From Heliopora coerulea (Eukaryota; Cnidaria; Anthozoa; Scleralcyonacea; Helioporidae): 64,000 nucleotides of DNA. Shown here one piece after another: positions 1 through 10,436 of this stretch. Location: NCBI GenBank assembly GCA_030142905.1, contig JASJOG010000275.1, forward strand, positions 1 to 64,000, given 5' to 3'. A program made the translations under genes and the position numbers. Numbering within the stretch: the first letter of the stretch is position 1; every line of letters starts with the position of its first letter. The notes beneath the pieces are model-generated. The model was not told the DNA's origin. It worked only from the letters and a program-made list of their open reading frames with translations, and ran no database searches.

Positions 1-488
1 TGTTGTCCAGTTTGACTCTTCCAAACATCGCAGGTTTTCTCCGGGTACTCCGGTTTCCTCCTGTAGTAACACTGGACCTTTGAGGGGTGGCCCTTACTGG
101 ACCTCTAGGGAGGACAGTACAAGGAAGGACGTTTACCCTCGATATGGTTACTCATTATGAATAAATAATGACTACTTTCTGCAGTAGTTCAGAAGAACAG
201 CTCAGCTAGATGATAGGGTTATTCAGTGTAAATAGATACACTCTCTCCCTGTTCCCTTTGTATTGTACTCCTATCTGTTGCGTTGGGTAGCGTTGGAGTG
301 ATTCAACATCTAACTAGTGTCCTGGAGATGTCGAACGCTTTTCGAAAGCTTTTGATTCGTTGACAACACATATTGCTTTGTAATATCAGCTACTTGTGAT
401 CCCGCGTTATGCCTTTCTTACTTTAACCATTCTGTTATCATCTGTCTTCAAAATTTAGGTTGGAGCAAAATATATATTACTTCTTCAC
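1..488. other. left-edge stretch, downstream intron of the minus-strand SELENBP1 gene
   Basis: No exon was identified here. It should be intron of the selenium-binding protein gene, because the last exon seen ends at 489 with a donor site and the remaining two thirds of the protein must lie to the left of the window. On the minus strand, positions 30-65 contain a GGAGGAAACCGGAGTACC-like motif followed by CCGGAG, a short sequence I associate with dispersed repeats in marine invertebrates; I cannot name a family. Confidence 0.4.
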
Positions 489-2209
489 CTTTCTTTTTCC
501 CTTCAGGATCTCCCATGGCACTAATCATGATGTCTCCATTGGCCAAACAGTGTGAGGTATGAAGGTAAGCCAATCCTGTCTTGTTAAACACTTCATCTGG
601 CTCCACAACCTTAAATATATGGGAGTAAACATATGTATGAAGAGAAGAATGTCGCAAGCCATATATGAATACACGCACGTACGTAAGTGATATGTATGTG
701 CAGTATGTATGTAAGTATGTATGAACGTATGTGTGTTTTTGGATGTCTATGTATGTATGCATGTATGTATGTATGTATGTATGTATGTATGTGTAAGTAT
801 GTCTGTATGAATGAAGTGATAAAATTAGTCGTTCAAAATGTTATCAGACACACTTTTTCAAATGCGTGACCATTCTGCTTTCCAAGAAATAAGTTAAGTA
901 TTCCGAAATATCACCTTGCGGATTCTTGGAGCCCTCGGATCTGTCCCTACGTCGACGACATAAATGCGACTTGTGACCAGTGAGGGCATGATAAGGGAAT
1001 CACGTGACTTACTGGGATCTCCATGGCAACTAAAATTGTAAATAAAAGAACCATTGTTGTGGCGTTTTGTCAAGATCATTGCTAGGAAAGAACCAGGAGG
1101 GAATTGCAATGGTAATATGTATATGAATATGAACGTCCAGCTCAAAAATCTTCACCATCTACTGTAGCTTATGTCCACTTATTCCAAAAACTGGTCACAG
1201 CCACCACACTATGTCTCCATATAATTTCGTATTTTATCTTCTTATTCCTGAAGCTCTGAACTGCTCGTTAGAGAAAGCATGTCTAGACTTAATATCACTT
1301 TCTTCTTGCTCATTTATCTTTGCTTCAATGTTACTTCTGTCACCCCAGCTTTTTTTACTTCTTAACTCACCGAACTCCCTAACCATAGTATCTGTAGCCA
1401 TAATCATAATTGTAACTTTGACCATAATCAGACCAGGATTCGTAACTGTAATTGTAACGTCGCAACCATAAGTCCATACTTGGATTCTAACCGTAATATT
1501 AACCGTAACCATAGGTTATCACAGCGATAACCCAGTGACCAACCTGCTGCAAGCATTCCATCCACTGTGGTGGAGCTCGTCGTTCAAATGCAACACCGGA
1601 AGTCGATGAATGACCTGGTAAAAGACAGACGTACGCCATTATCTAAACATAGAACTAAGATTGATTTTTCCTTGCACAACTTTAGACAAACGTATCTCAA
1701 ACTCAAATGATAGTTAATGAGCAAAACATTGAGGAGATTACTCAGTACCATGACGGAATTTCGATACCTGACCTTAATTAGCATAAAATTTTGGCAATTT
1801 TAAACCTGGGTTTCCTTAAATACAGATTCGTTTGAATTGTAATGTCATGAGACTTAGAACTTCTCAGTGTTAGAATATCTGATGAAACACTTATTATCGT
1901 GTGTCATGTATTACATTTAGAAGTGAGAACGAGACCTTTGCATTGACGAATGTTCATGAAGAGAGATTCGAGTGTGTTACATGACAAACTTTGCTTTGTG
2001 CACCGAATTTTTGAGCACAGCCATCACATTGTGATAACATGATACCTTAGCGTATGTTGGCGATTCTGGGTCCACATCCACCGTAGCCAAGTAATCCGGT
2101 TTCTTGACGCCAGTGTTGTTATAGATACAAGGCAAGTAAACGATTTTTTCCCGGGGACCTTTCATGGCATCCAAGGGGGTTTTATAGCCGGGACCATTGC
2201 TGCAACATT
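489..2209 (-). CDS. SELENBP1: selenium-binding protein 1 / methanethiol oxidase, partial (N-terminal exons)
   Basis: Four minus-strand exons join in frame: 2209-2046, 1614-1544, 1029-915 and 609-489, all with AG/GT boundaries. They encode about 157 residues of the N-terminal third of the roughly 470-residue SELENBP1 family. Diagnostic stretches are [77 protein letters not shown] and [20 protein letters not shown]. The family oxidises methanethiol to hydrogen peroxide, formaldehyde and hydrogen sulfide and is mainly cytosolic. The conserved CSSC pair is present. Exon 2 begins at codon position 2, so a short start-codon exon must lie upstream (above 2209); I did not find it with confidence. The rest of the protein lies beyond position 1. 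Family identity is very secure; exon edges are inferred from splice motifs and reading frame. Confidence 0.93.
735..792. repeat. (TATG)n microsatellite
   Basis: Tetranucleotide ATGT/TATG run within an intron of the selenium-binding protein gene; it creates spurious Met-Tyr-Val-Cys ORFs. Confidence 0.9.
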
Positions 2210-3364
2210 CTGAAATGAACGGATGAGAAATGAATTGAAAGCAAGCTTGGTAACGCTGTTGCATGAGCAATGTTTTGTCTGGCAATAACCTTAAGCAACA
2301 AGCTCTGAATAGTCCACGCAGCATGATTTCCGTTTATAATTCACTCCACACTGTCTTTGATGCTTTTGTGAATTTAATGTATTCATCTGGATGACAATCG
2401 CGAGGAATGCGTGAATGTCCAAGAGAATAAAGACCGTATTTTTTCCCGAATGTTCGCCCAAAACATCCATTTAACGTTCTTACTTTTAGAGGGCGTTTAT
2501 TTGAGTAGAGGCGTTGAGTCAGAAGACGCGTTTATTCTCAAGAAACAGGAAAATTTCTTACGCAGAAAATTCTATCATTACTCTTGTTAACAACATGTGA
2601 CACATCACCTCGCTCTCTACAGTGTATTTCTTGCACATAACCTAAGCTTTACAACAATAACATACATCGCGATCGGACAGCATATCATTACTTCGACTCT
2701 AGTCCTCATTCAAGAGTTCATCTTTAAATCGCTCTTCTTTGTACTTGTTGAGGGATGTTCATTCGTGAAGAGATGTTTATTAAAAATTCACAAGTTCAGG
2801 GAGACATCTATTCAAGTAGGCTCGTTCATTCGGAAAAATATGGCAGGTCCGTCCGCCTTTATAACCCCGTTACGGATACGGCCATTCCACGATATGTCCT
2901 TCCTATCTAAATGTTCTCCCAGAACAAAAGAAATGAATAATTTTTAATCCTACGAGCATTCTTGATCAAGTCCTGGTTCTGTATCGTATGCTGTCTAATG
3001 CATTTATGGCTATCAATCACTCTCTTATTGGTATCAACAATCAACAACAGGGTTATCCATATAGCTCCATATTAAGACCACATCACTTCTGTTTCACTAG
3101 AAGAAAGGCTCGCTGCTGTTTGCCAAATATATAAGGTTTGTTTTATCAAAGACAAACAGGATGCTCAATGCCGACTGACAATTTGATGTAATAGAGTAGA
3201 AAACATACTAAGGCGGGGAGGTCCAGTGTAGATAGCTTCGATAAAACAGCAGCGTTCTTGAGGTTCTTCGCTTAAGGGCCTTCGCTCGAAACGTCGAGAA
3301 GCTTGTTTTCTATATCTTAGATAGTGTATAACCTCACGAACGTCGCTGTTTTAGAAAACATACT
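2210..3364. other. intergenic or upstream stretch without a recognisable gene
   Basis: Short ORFs only (up to 116 codons), with no recognisable protein. It should contain the first exon and promoter of the minus-strand SELENBP1 gene. Positions 3266-3296 hold a decayed Penelope-type motif (GGGCCTTCGCTCGAAACGTC) whose upstream hammerhead core is lost. Confidence 0.4.
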
Positions 3365-3416
3365 TCTAATAGAATCATCTTGAGAACTCAAGATATGAGT
3401 AAATGCAAAACAGGAA

Positions 3417-4010
3417 CTAAACTGGTAATATTTCGGGGTCAGACAAGGGCAAATCGGACTGAATAGTGAAAACTAGATTATCTCGATTGGCATAGCCGGT
3501 GTAATTATAGGAAACGGGACGGGTGCCTAACAATTTGGCCGATTTAGACGCTTTGGTGTCTTTAAGAAACGTATACAGTTTGGAGTTTAACACACGAATT
3601 TTATCAATGACGTCGGTGATCAAAATGGGTGGACAAACCTGAGAAAGAAGGGTTTTGGATTGCGAAATGTCTTCATCCAAATGTTCAATGTGAGCGGACA
3701 TCGATTGGATGGTCATACGCATCAAACGACGGGAGTGACTTGAACAAGCCCCCGAAATGGAATCTGATAAACGGCGGTGAATCGTAGTGGAAGTAAAATA
3801 CAGAGGGTTGAAGGATGACTTAAAACCGTGCGGAATAACTTTGTGGTATAAACAACGACTGATAAAAACAATATGGCTGGAGAAACGAGTCTTAGATAAA
3901 ATGAGATCAAACAAGCGGAGGGCTGGTTTACTGATCGACGGTAAAAAAGGAAACAAGTGACTTACCATATCTTGACGGAGACTGTGACAAAACTTCTTGA
4001 AGTTGGGCAT
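3417..4010 (-). pseudogene. N-terminal ORF fragment of a Penelope-like element
   Basis: An open 197-codon minus-strand frame. Its C-terminal part, with VFTIQSDLPLSDPE, resembles the conserved segment just before the reverse-transcriptase domain in Penelope-like ORFs (the pattern DLPLSxxE followed by a conserved Ser-Val-Leu). The frame runs into the terminal repeat directly after this motif, so reverse transcriptase and GIY-YIG are missing. The N-terminal part is basic and helical, as expected for this element type. Assignment rests on motif memory, not on a database search. Confidence 0.62.
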
Positions 4011-4050
4011 ATGGTCGCAGCGGTAAAAAGATCAAAACCATGAAATAAAA

Positions 4051-4282
4051 ATGGAGTGCTGCGTAGGCAGTTTGGAAATCGAAGTGGAATAATCAGAAAG
4101 GTTTGATTACTGCCGAAATGTGAGAGTAGTTATCTAACGTTTCGAGCGAAGGCCCTTCGTCAGAGAGAAAAACCGAAGGGCCTTCGCTCGAAACGTTAGA
4201 TAACTACTCTCACATTTCGGCAGTACTCAAACCTTTCTGATTATTTCACTTCGATTTCCACACTGCCTACGCAGCACTCCAT
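4051..4282. repeat. long near-perfect palindrome (Penelope-type pseudo-LTR)
   Basis: Two arms of about 110 bp, from ATGGAGTGCTGCGTAGGCAG to its reverse complement near 4263-4282, around a short loop near 4160-4172. The arms differ at only a few bases. Each arm carries GGGCCTTCGCTCGAAACGTT. Confidence 0.9.
4135..4163 (-). ncRNA. hammerhead-ribozyme-like motif
   Basis: Reading the minus strand: CTGACGA, then A, then GGGC-CTTC-GCTC (a four-pair stem II with a four-base loop), then GAAAC, then GTTA. This matches the hammerhead core CUGANGA - stem II - GAAA - UH. Very short stem III hammerheads are known from Penelope-like elements. Stems I and III were not folded here, so activity is inference. 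Confidence 0.55.
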
Positions 4283-4283
4283 T

Positions 4284-4337
4284 CGGCTTTATTACAAAGT
4301 CATTATCAAGTTTGATAATGACTTTGTAGTAAAGCCG
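4284..4337. repeat. perfect-type hairpin with second hammerhead-like variant
   Basis: CGGCTTTATTACAAAGTCAT pairs with its near complement ending at 4337. It is followed by GAAATATTACC, the tail of the second hammerhead-like motif class seen again at 50137, but the CUGANGA box here is degraded. Confidence 0.75.
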
Positions 4338-4430
4338 AAATATTACCAGTTTAGTTCCTGTCTTGCATTTGCTCATATCTTAAGTTCTCAAGATGATTCT
4401 ATTCGGAGTATGCTTTCTACTTTATAAATA

Positions 4431-6634
4431 GGATAAGAAAAGCAGATTTGTAACTCTAACCCTTCCCTGATGGCATGCCTTCGATTGACGGGTAAAATCA
4501 TCTGGCATTAGCCAGATTGCAACACATAAAGTCCACTAACTTGACCGAAACGTCCATTTTAACCTTTTTTAGGCAGAGACAACATATATATATTTCTAAT
4601 AAAAGCTTTTGAACTATGCCTGTCTACAATTATTGGATTTTTAACCTTATTCACAGAGCCTTCCTTTAGTCCAATATTCACTATTATTTGTCATTTAATA
4701 TTGATCCAATCAACTTGAAAATCTGCTTATTTCCAACACTCTTCATGCATGAACCCACACTGCATGACTCAGAGATTTTCTTCTGATAAACTCTTAAATT
4801 ATCCGACTAGAGCCTTTCACTTTGGACAGAAACAAGCTCCACAAGTACCCATCGAATGCGTTTGCTGCGTAAGAAAGCAGAGGACCTCGCAAGAAATAAT
4901 CGTGTTGGTTTTGCTTCGTAAGATACTCTACAACTAGGACCTTTTCTCATCATGTTCACGTAGCTTGTGGTGGATGATGATCAATCGAAGTTGTGTCAAA
5001 ACGATTTAAAACCCGTAGAGGAAACCTTGTGTAGAGAATTGTCTTTGTTGTGGACGTTGGCACACATGACTGTCGGGTTCGATCCCCGTCTGGGGCTCAG
5101 AAATCATTTTCTGAGTATCGAGCTTGAAGACCGTTCATCTACCTTAATATATCCAAGCTCTCATGTTTCTCAAACATTAAACTGCAGTGTCGGATATTTT
5201 AAAAATGGAGTCCGGCGTACACAATTTAGAACGATGTAGAGAACGAAATTTTAAACATAGCACTATGCCAAAACCCCCAGCCATTCATCAGAATAAAAAC
5301 GTGGACTGTAAAATGGACGGTTTCATTCGAAACGCTAGTTCCTCACTGTCTCTATTGTTGAATATTTGGCCTTTAAGCGGTATTGGGGCCGGAATATTCT
5401 GCTGCTCAAACTGATAGCATTCAAAGTATCATACTTACTTGTTTTGTTATCACTTTCGCCACCCATTCTAACTTCTTCTGTCACAAAACTAGAGCTGCAG
5501 TGTTTGACGCAATGTTGTAATTACGGTGCCTTGATAACGCCTGGAATCGGACGTAAATTGAGTTGAAATCGAGCCTAGTGATTGAGGTACTCCACTTCGT
5601 TCCTCTTTGACCGCCGATATATCAAATGATAATTTATGACCTTTGGCCTCCTCCCCCGGATAACATGGGACTATTCCTTAATAATTGTACCCGGAATAAA
5701 GAGTCATTCCGTTCTTTTGAGTACTATATCGTGTTGAGGAATAGGCAAAATTGAATTCTGGCTATTCGGCTCTTGGTAGCACAGCAGCCGATATAGTACG
5801 TTCACCGACCGAGAAGATTTCAAAACAGCGAAATCGATATCAAGACGTTTGAGTACCATTTACTTTTATTCGGCAACAACTATCACGTTTTTAAGCAAAG
5901 ATTCTAATTATAGAGTAAAACATAGATAACAAATGTTCGTTTCGAAGGGCATTCTATGGCAGCAACAGACGACTATTAACACTACTGTACATTAGGGGAT
6001 AATAGAATTTCAATTAGGCAAGATATTTCTCATGCGCTTTGATGCGAATGGTTGCGTATCTACGTTCATGAATGTCGATTAAATAAAATGAATGTATTTT
6101 TGCGTTGATGAGTTTGACTGTTTGAGGTTGGCGTTGATGATGGTATATTTTCTGGTAATGAACAGCAAAAGGTGTAATTAACTTGACAAATTTGGAGTCT
6201 TAAATCAAATTTTCAGCGGTTATACTAATATTATTATTATTCTCGCAATTACCGATCAGATCCCACCAGGCCCAAACTGGCACTCCTACCATAATGGTAA
6301 CTCTAACCCTAATCCTAACCCAACCTCAAACCGTGCATCCATTTTAAATCGAAAGTATCAATTCAGATTCTCGGCAAAATGTCACGTGTGAGACCACCGA
6401 ATAAGCTTGTCTTTCATTCTGATCCACTTTATTATCACGTGGTCTGTGCAGTGCTTTGTTCCCAACACCCCTGTGGCATTCTTTCAATCCCCCTGTGGCG
6501 TTCCTTCATTGTTGACCTTGGTTACCTCATAAACCTAACTTTAACCGTAACTGTTGCGGAACTTGTCAAGGTCTCCGCCACACTGGTTTACTCGTACACA
6601 AATCAACGCTCAAAGGACTGTATTCCATTCATTT
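4431..6634. other. intergenic stretch without a recognisable gene
   Basis: Only short ORFs without family resemblance. Holds a short copy of the CTGGCRTTAGCCAG repeat (4483-4522), an isolated tRNA B-box-like string near 5075, and a telomere-like run near 6296. Nothing else was supported. Confidence 0.4.
6296..6330. repeat. degenerate (CCCTAA)n telomere-like run
   Basis: Contains CTCTAACCCTAATCCTAACC, a variant run of the animal telomere unit, a few repeats long. Confidence 0.55.
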
Positions 6635-8058
6635 TATTTAAACGGGGTTTTATTCCTAGATTTAAAAAAAGCCTTCGACACAGTTGACCATCAAATATTA
6701 CTCGATAAACTTGATATTTATGGAGTTGAATTCAATTCTCTCAAGTGGTTTAAATCTTACTTAACAGGCCGTAGACAATGTACAAACATAAATGGTATTT
6801 TGTCTAATTATCTGCCTATTATTTGTGGGGTCCCCCAAGGCTCAATTCTTGGACCTTTATTATTTTTAGTATCCATAAATGATTTCCAATCTTGTCTTTC
6901 TTCATCATCTATGATGATGTACGCTGATGATACATGTTTGACGGCAAGGGCTGACAATCCAGAAGAGATTGAAACAATATTAAATAATGAACCAAAGAAT
7001 GTTCAAATTTGGCTACGAGCAAATAAACTCGCTTTAAATGTTAAAAAATCGAAGTATCCAATTATTGCTAGTCAAAAACGTCTTAGTAGCCTTGACTATC
7101 ATTTCAAAATTGTAATAGATGGAATGTATATGGAAAGAGTCATTTCCTACAAATATCTAGGTGTTGAAATTGATGAAGTGCTAAATTGGCAGGTACACGT
7201 TGATGGTCTATGTAAAAAGGTATCAACATGTCTTGGGGTCTTAATGCAAAATAGCTACCTAGTCCCTTATGATACATTGCTATTGATGTATAAAGCATTG
7301 GTACTTCCTTACCTAGATTATTGTAGTGAAATATGGGGCTGTTTAGGAAAAACCCTATCTGACAAACTAAAAAAGCTTCAAAATAGAGCAATTAGAATTA
7401 TAACTTTTTCTGATTATGATGTCAGTGCGGTCGATCTATTGCAATCCCTTGGATGGGATACTCTCGAACAACGTCGTAATAAGCAAATGGCAGTTAGCAT
7501 TTATAAATCATTGAACCATTTGTATCCTGAAGAGCTTAATTTACTTTTTGAAACAACCTCCCAGATTCATTCATATAGTCTGAGAGGCAGCTCTAGCAAT
7601 ATCTTTATACCAAGGCCTTTGACAGAGGCTGGAAAACGAACTTTTGGCTACAGAGGGGTTGTTCTATGGAATGAGCTTCCTGACATAACAAGGAATAGGC
7701 CGACTGTTCAGTCTTTTAAAAATTCTTTATAGCTGTGGAGGGGCGATTCGGTGGAATTGGGCTTCCAATGTAATATAAGATAAAATTTTTAATATCTTAA
7801 TGTACTTAGTATGGGTGTACATGTACGTGTGTGCTTTTGCTTTCACGGACATGTATGTTCATGTATGTGTGTGTAATGGCCTGTGTACAAATATTTTTTA
7901 TATGGCCTGTGTACAAATATTTTTAATTTTGTCACAGGTTAATAATTTCTTTCTTATTGCACGGCTCATTGGAAGAGCATTTCTTTGAATGAAATGATAC
8001 CGTGTATGCTAATAATTTTTTTATTTCTAATAAAGCCTTATGGTGATGATGATGATGA
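6635..8058 (+). mobile_element. 5'-truncated non-LTR retrotransposon (LINE), copy 1
   Basis: Starts abruptly inside the reverse-transcriptase palm (NGVLFLDLKKAFDTVDH) and runs through the C-terminal end and a 3' UTR. It ends after an AATAAA signal in a short (TGA)n tail near 8038-8058. The 3' UTR shares CACGGCTCAYTGGAAGARCA and the following ATGAARTGAT...CGTGT stretch with the copy at 37742-39767, so both belong to one family (CR1/jockey-like by the protein). Confidence 0.88.
6638..7732 (+). pseudogene. LINE reverse transcriptase, N-terminally truncated
   Basis: An open frame of about 365 codons belonging to the element, within a 392-codon ORF whose first codons are flanking DNA. Visible reverse-transcriptase motifs, in order: FLDLKKAFDTVDH (first catalytic Asp), GVPQGSILGPLLF (motif B), and MYADDT (catalytic YADD). 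The C-terminal part ends with the conserved EAGKRTFGYRGVVLWNELP block. The frame is uninterrupted from the truncation to the stop, so the insertion is probably fairly young, but it lacks the endonuclease and fingers and cannot act alone. Confidence 0.9.
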
Positions 8059-8752
8059 CCTCCTCGTCCCGCCACGACCTGACCACACTTTCTTTTTTAT
8101 TTTTACCCCAATCAATTATGTTTTTATATTACAATGAATCATTGTGACGTCTTCTAAGCTATGTTTACATATTTACATGAAGAATCTCACCCAACGGCTG
8201 AGCAGAAAACTGGCGGCGCTGCACTGGGAACTTACAACAGTAACCTTATATAACTTTTAAATTGGAAGTTTCCACTCAGATTTTTCACTAAATATCACTC
8301 TGAGGCCAGCAAAGTAACCTTTTCCTGGAATGTTCGATTGCAGGATCATGTTTAGAGGGATTTCGAGGAAAAATTTTGATATTAACTCCCAGAATATCCA
8401 CAGAGTCGTTATAATCAAACCCAATGTCGCTCCCTTGAACATTGCCACATGCAATATTTCAAACATGAGTTGGTGTCCTTCCTCCTATTTCTAAATACAG
8501 AGAAACGAGTTTAAAAACGAGGCGAAGTCGAGCTTTTTAACAAGTTTCGAGGTATTTTGAAATCGGAGGAAGAAAACTTACCGAGTGTTTGAAATTACTT
8601 TTCAAGCGAACCAGTATTTTAGGCGAAAATCCAGCCAAAAGGTTGGCAAAATTTAGCTGTAATCTTCCTCTGATTTCTAAATACTGATTAATTATGTATT
8701 TCTTTTGTTTTTGCATTATGAGATATTAATAAGTTTGAAAATGATTATGTAA
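8059..8752. other. intergenic stretch, nothing recognised
   Basis: A/T-rich sequence with short ORFs only. An internal partial duplication is visible: TCCTCYTATTTCTAAATAC-like strings occur near 8480 and near 8662. Confidence 0.35.
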
Positions 8753-8852
8753 CAAATACTCGTCTCAAGAGGAATGTCAAAGCCCAGCAAAATATCTTTA
8801 CGAAAGCCATCGAGTCGGACACAGAAGTAAAATCATAATATTTAATAAAGTT

Positions 8853-8887
8853 CTAACGTTTCGTTATATTCATCACAACATCATCAG
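8853..8887 (-). ncRNA. hammerhead-ribozyme-like motif in Penelope terminal region
   Basis: On the minus strand: CTGATGA, a stem II GTTGT/ATAAC with a short loop, GAAAC, GTTAG. All hammerhead core positions visible here are intact (CUGAUGA ... GAAA ... UUA). It lies just inside the inverted arm, as expected for a Penelope pseudo-LTR. Confidence 0.6.
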
Positions 8888-9032
8888 AGAATAATTTACA
8901 TAACAGCTTAAAGCCTAAGCATATAGTCACAGGGTGTAATAATATTCATGCATTAACCAATCAGAGGACGTACTAAAAATGAAAGTTACAGGTATGAGTA
9001 ACACTAACAACATGGAAGAAAGAAAGAAGAAA

Positions 9033-10150
9033 TTATAAAAGGAAAAGTGGTGCTGAGCAAATATTGGCATTTAAAGAGGGTTTAAGATTGCGAATGAGTA
9101 GACTTTCTAGTAAGAGAAGTTCGAACTCAAAAGGACAAGAAGGAAGGATTTTAAAATCATCAAAGGACACTGGGTGATCCGTATCACGGTGGTGTGAAAG
9201 AATACTGGTGAGGGGAGGGTTAGTGGGCTTTTTACCTGTGAGAGGTGAGATTCCCATATGGTCAGATACGCGTGTATGGAGGTGCCGAATGGTTTCTCTG
9301 ACATACGAAGCTCCGCAGCTTCGACACGTAAAATGATAAACTACATGCGACCTTAAGCGTAGAGAAATCTTGTCTTTAAAAGAGAAGAAATGTGAAAGTC
9401 TAACCGACGGGTGAGCAACACACCTGACGTTGATGTGGGGAAAAGCGGATGAGAAAAGTTTTTTTATTTGAGTTCGGATATGAGAGAAATGTTGCCCAGT
9501 AAATTTTAATTCATAAATCCAAACTTTTTATTACATATTCAAAATTTTTGCTGAATTAAAATACAAAATATACTTTAAAAACTATAACTAACTAAATTAA
9601 AGAAAAACTGCCAAAAACTAATCCTAGAACTAAATCTATGAATTACACTTATAAATGATCTGATTAAAAAATGTCCGCATTCCTTATATTAACACTAAAA
9701 TCATCTAGAAAGTCAGGATTATTGTGAAAAGGGGTTCTGGACCCACGAACGCATGTATGTACTGATCTTAGAATCTCGAAAGATATGCGTGTTGTCAGCC
9801 AAGTTATGGCTCTGGCATAGGGCTCACCGTTCTCCCGGGAGAGTTTGTCCGCTAAATTGCTCAGGAACAATTTACATTCGTTCCCCATTCCTCAGTTCGT
9901 GCCAAACACCAAGGGGGTAAACAATCCCATCTCTACGTCAATGACTCTCTACGTCATTTATTGCCCAGTAAATGGTAAAGAAAGGCAAACAACACATTTG
10001 GGAGCCGTAAGCAATTTAGTTGATTTGGAGAAGACTTTGTCTAGAAAGGAGGCGATACATCTGTCAAGAAGTTTTAGTGGATAACCATTGTTAATAAAAA
10101 TGCTTTTAGTTTTTCTAGTTCAGCATGAAAAATAACGTATGTAGAACAAA
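9033..10150 (-). pseudogene. Penelope-like polyprotein remnant with GIY-YIG endonuclease domain
   Basis: Reading the minus strand from about 10150: NNGYPLKLLDRCIASFLDKV, then CVVCLSLPFTGQHFSHIRTQ, KKLFSSAFPHINVR, LRSHVVYHFTCRSCGASYVR, HLHTRVSDHMG, DDFKILPSC and LLLESLLIRNLKPSLN, ending at 9033. This is the order of the region after reverse transcriptase and the GIY-YIG nuclease of Penelope-like proteins. Where the family has Y-[IV]-G, this copy reads Y-V-R, a probable loss of a conserved Gly. A frameshift near 10100 and the insertion at 9504-9960 break the frame. Confidence 0.8.
9504..9960 (-). mobile_element. nested retrotransposon fragment inside the Penelope-like ORF
   Basis: TTGCCCAGTAAA occurs at 9492-9503 and again at 9961-9972. 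Removing the 457 bp plus one repeat copy restores the Penelope frame across SLPFTGQHFSH. The insert is A/T-rich and carries a minus-strand ORF end of 75 codons (9664-9888) with ARAITWLTTRISFEILRS and CVRGSR, a pattern I associate with the C-terminal end of cnidarian retroelement ORFs. It reads as a 5'-truncated non-LTR insertion in the minus direction with AATAAA near its 3' end. Confidence 0.7.
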
Positions 10151-10436
10151 TACTGAAACAGCGGTTAAGTAAAGAGAAAGTCAGACCCCTTTTGTGAGAA
10201 AACGGGTTTACCGCAAACCCACTTCTACAGGTCTTCTTACTTCCTTTGATTCCTTCATCCCGTTTTCTCACAAAAGGGGTTTGATTTTCTCTTTAGAACT
10301 TTATTAAATATTATGATTTTACTTCTGTGTCCGACTCGATGGCTTTCGTAAAGATATTTTGCTGGGCTTTGATATTCCTCTTGAGATTACGTTTTCCGCC
10401 TGGTCAATCCATAGCTGATGTTTCAAATACTCGTCT

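Larger units (their letters stand above)
3365..4430 (-). mobile_element. Penelope-like retroelement fragment bounded by inverted repeats
   Basis: About 65 bp around 3365-3436 recurs in inverted orientation at about 4343-4412 (both contain ATGATTCTAT, TGAGAACTCAAG-type and AACTGGTAATATT-type sequence). Between them lie a minus-strand ORF fragment (3417-4010), a long palindrome (4051-4282) and a smaller one (4284-4337). Inverted terminal copies around a truncated body are typical of Penelope-like elements, whose pseudo-LTRs are often rearranged. The copy is degenerate and lacks the reverse-transcriptase core. Confidence 0.7.
8766..10423 (-). mobile_element. Penelope-like element insertion with 13-bp target-site duplication
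   Basis: Flanked by identical CAAATACTCGTCT at 8753-8765 and 10424-10436. Inside, an arm of about 88 bp at 8767-8854 recurs in inverted orientation at 10296-10384. Between them a minus-strand coding remnant carries the reverse-transcriptase C-terminal/linker region and a GIY-YIG-type domain. Variable-length target duplications and inverted pseudo-LTR fragments fit Penelope-like elements. The element is 5' truncated and its ORF is split by a second insertion (9504-9960). Confidence 0.82.

Noticed and set aside
5060..5100. tRNA-like B box (GGTTCGATCCCCG)
   Set aside because: No matching A box, cloverleaf or acceptor stem around it.
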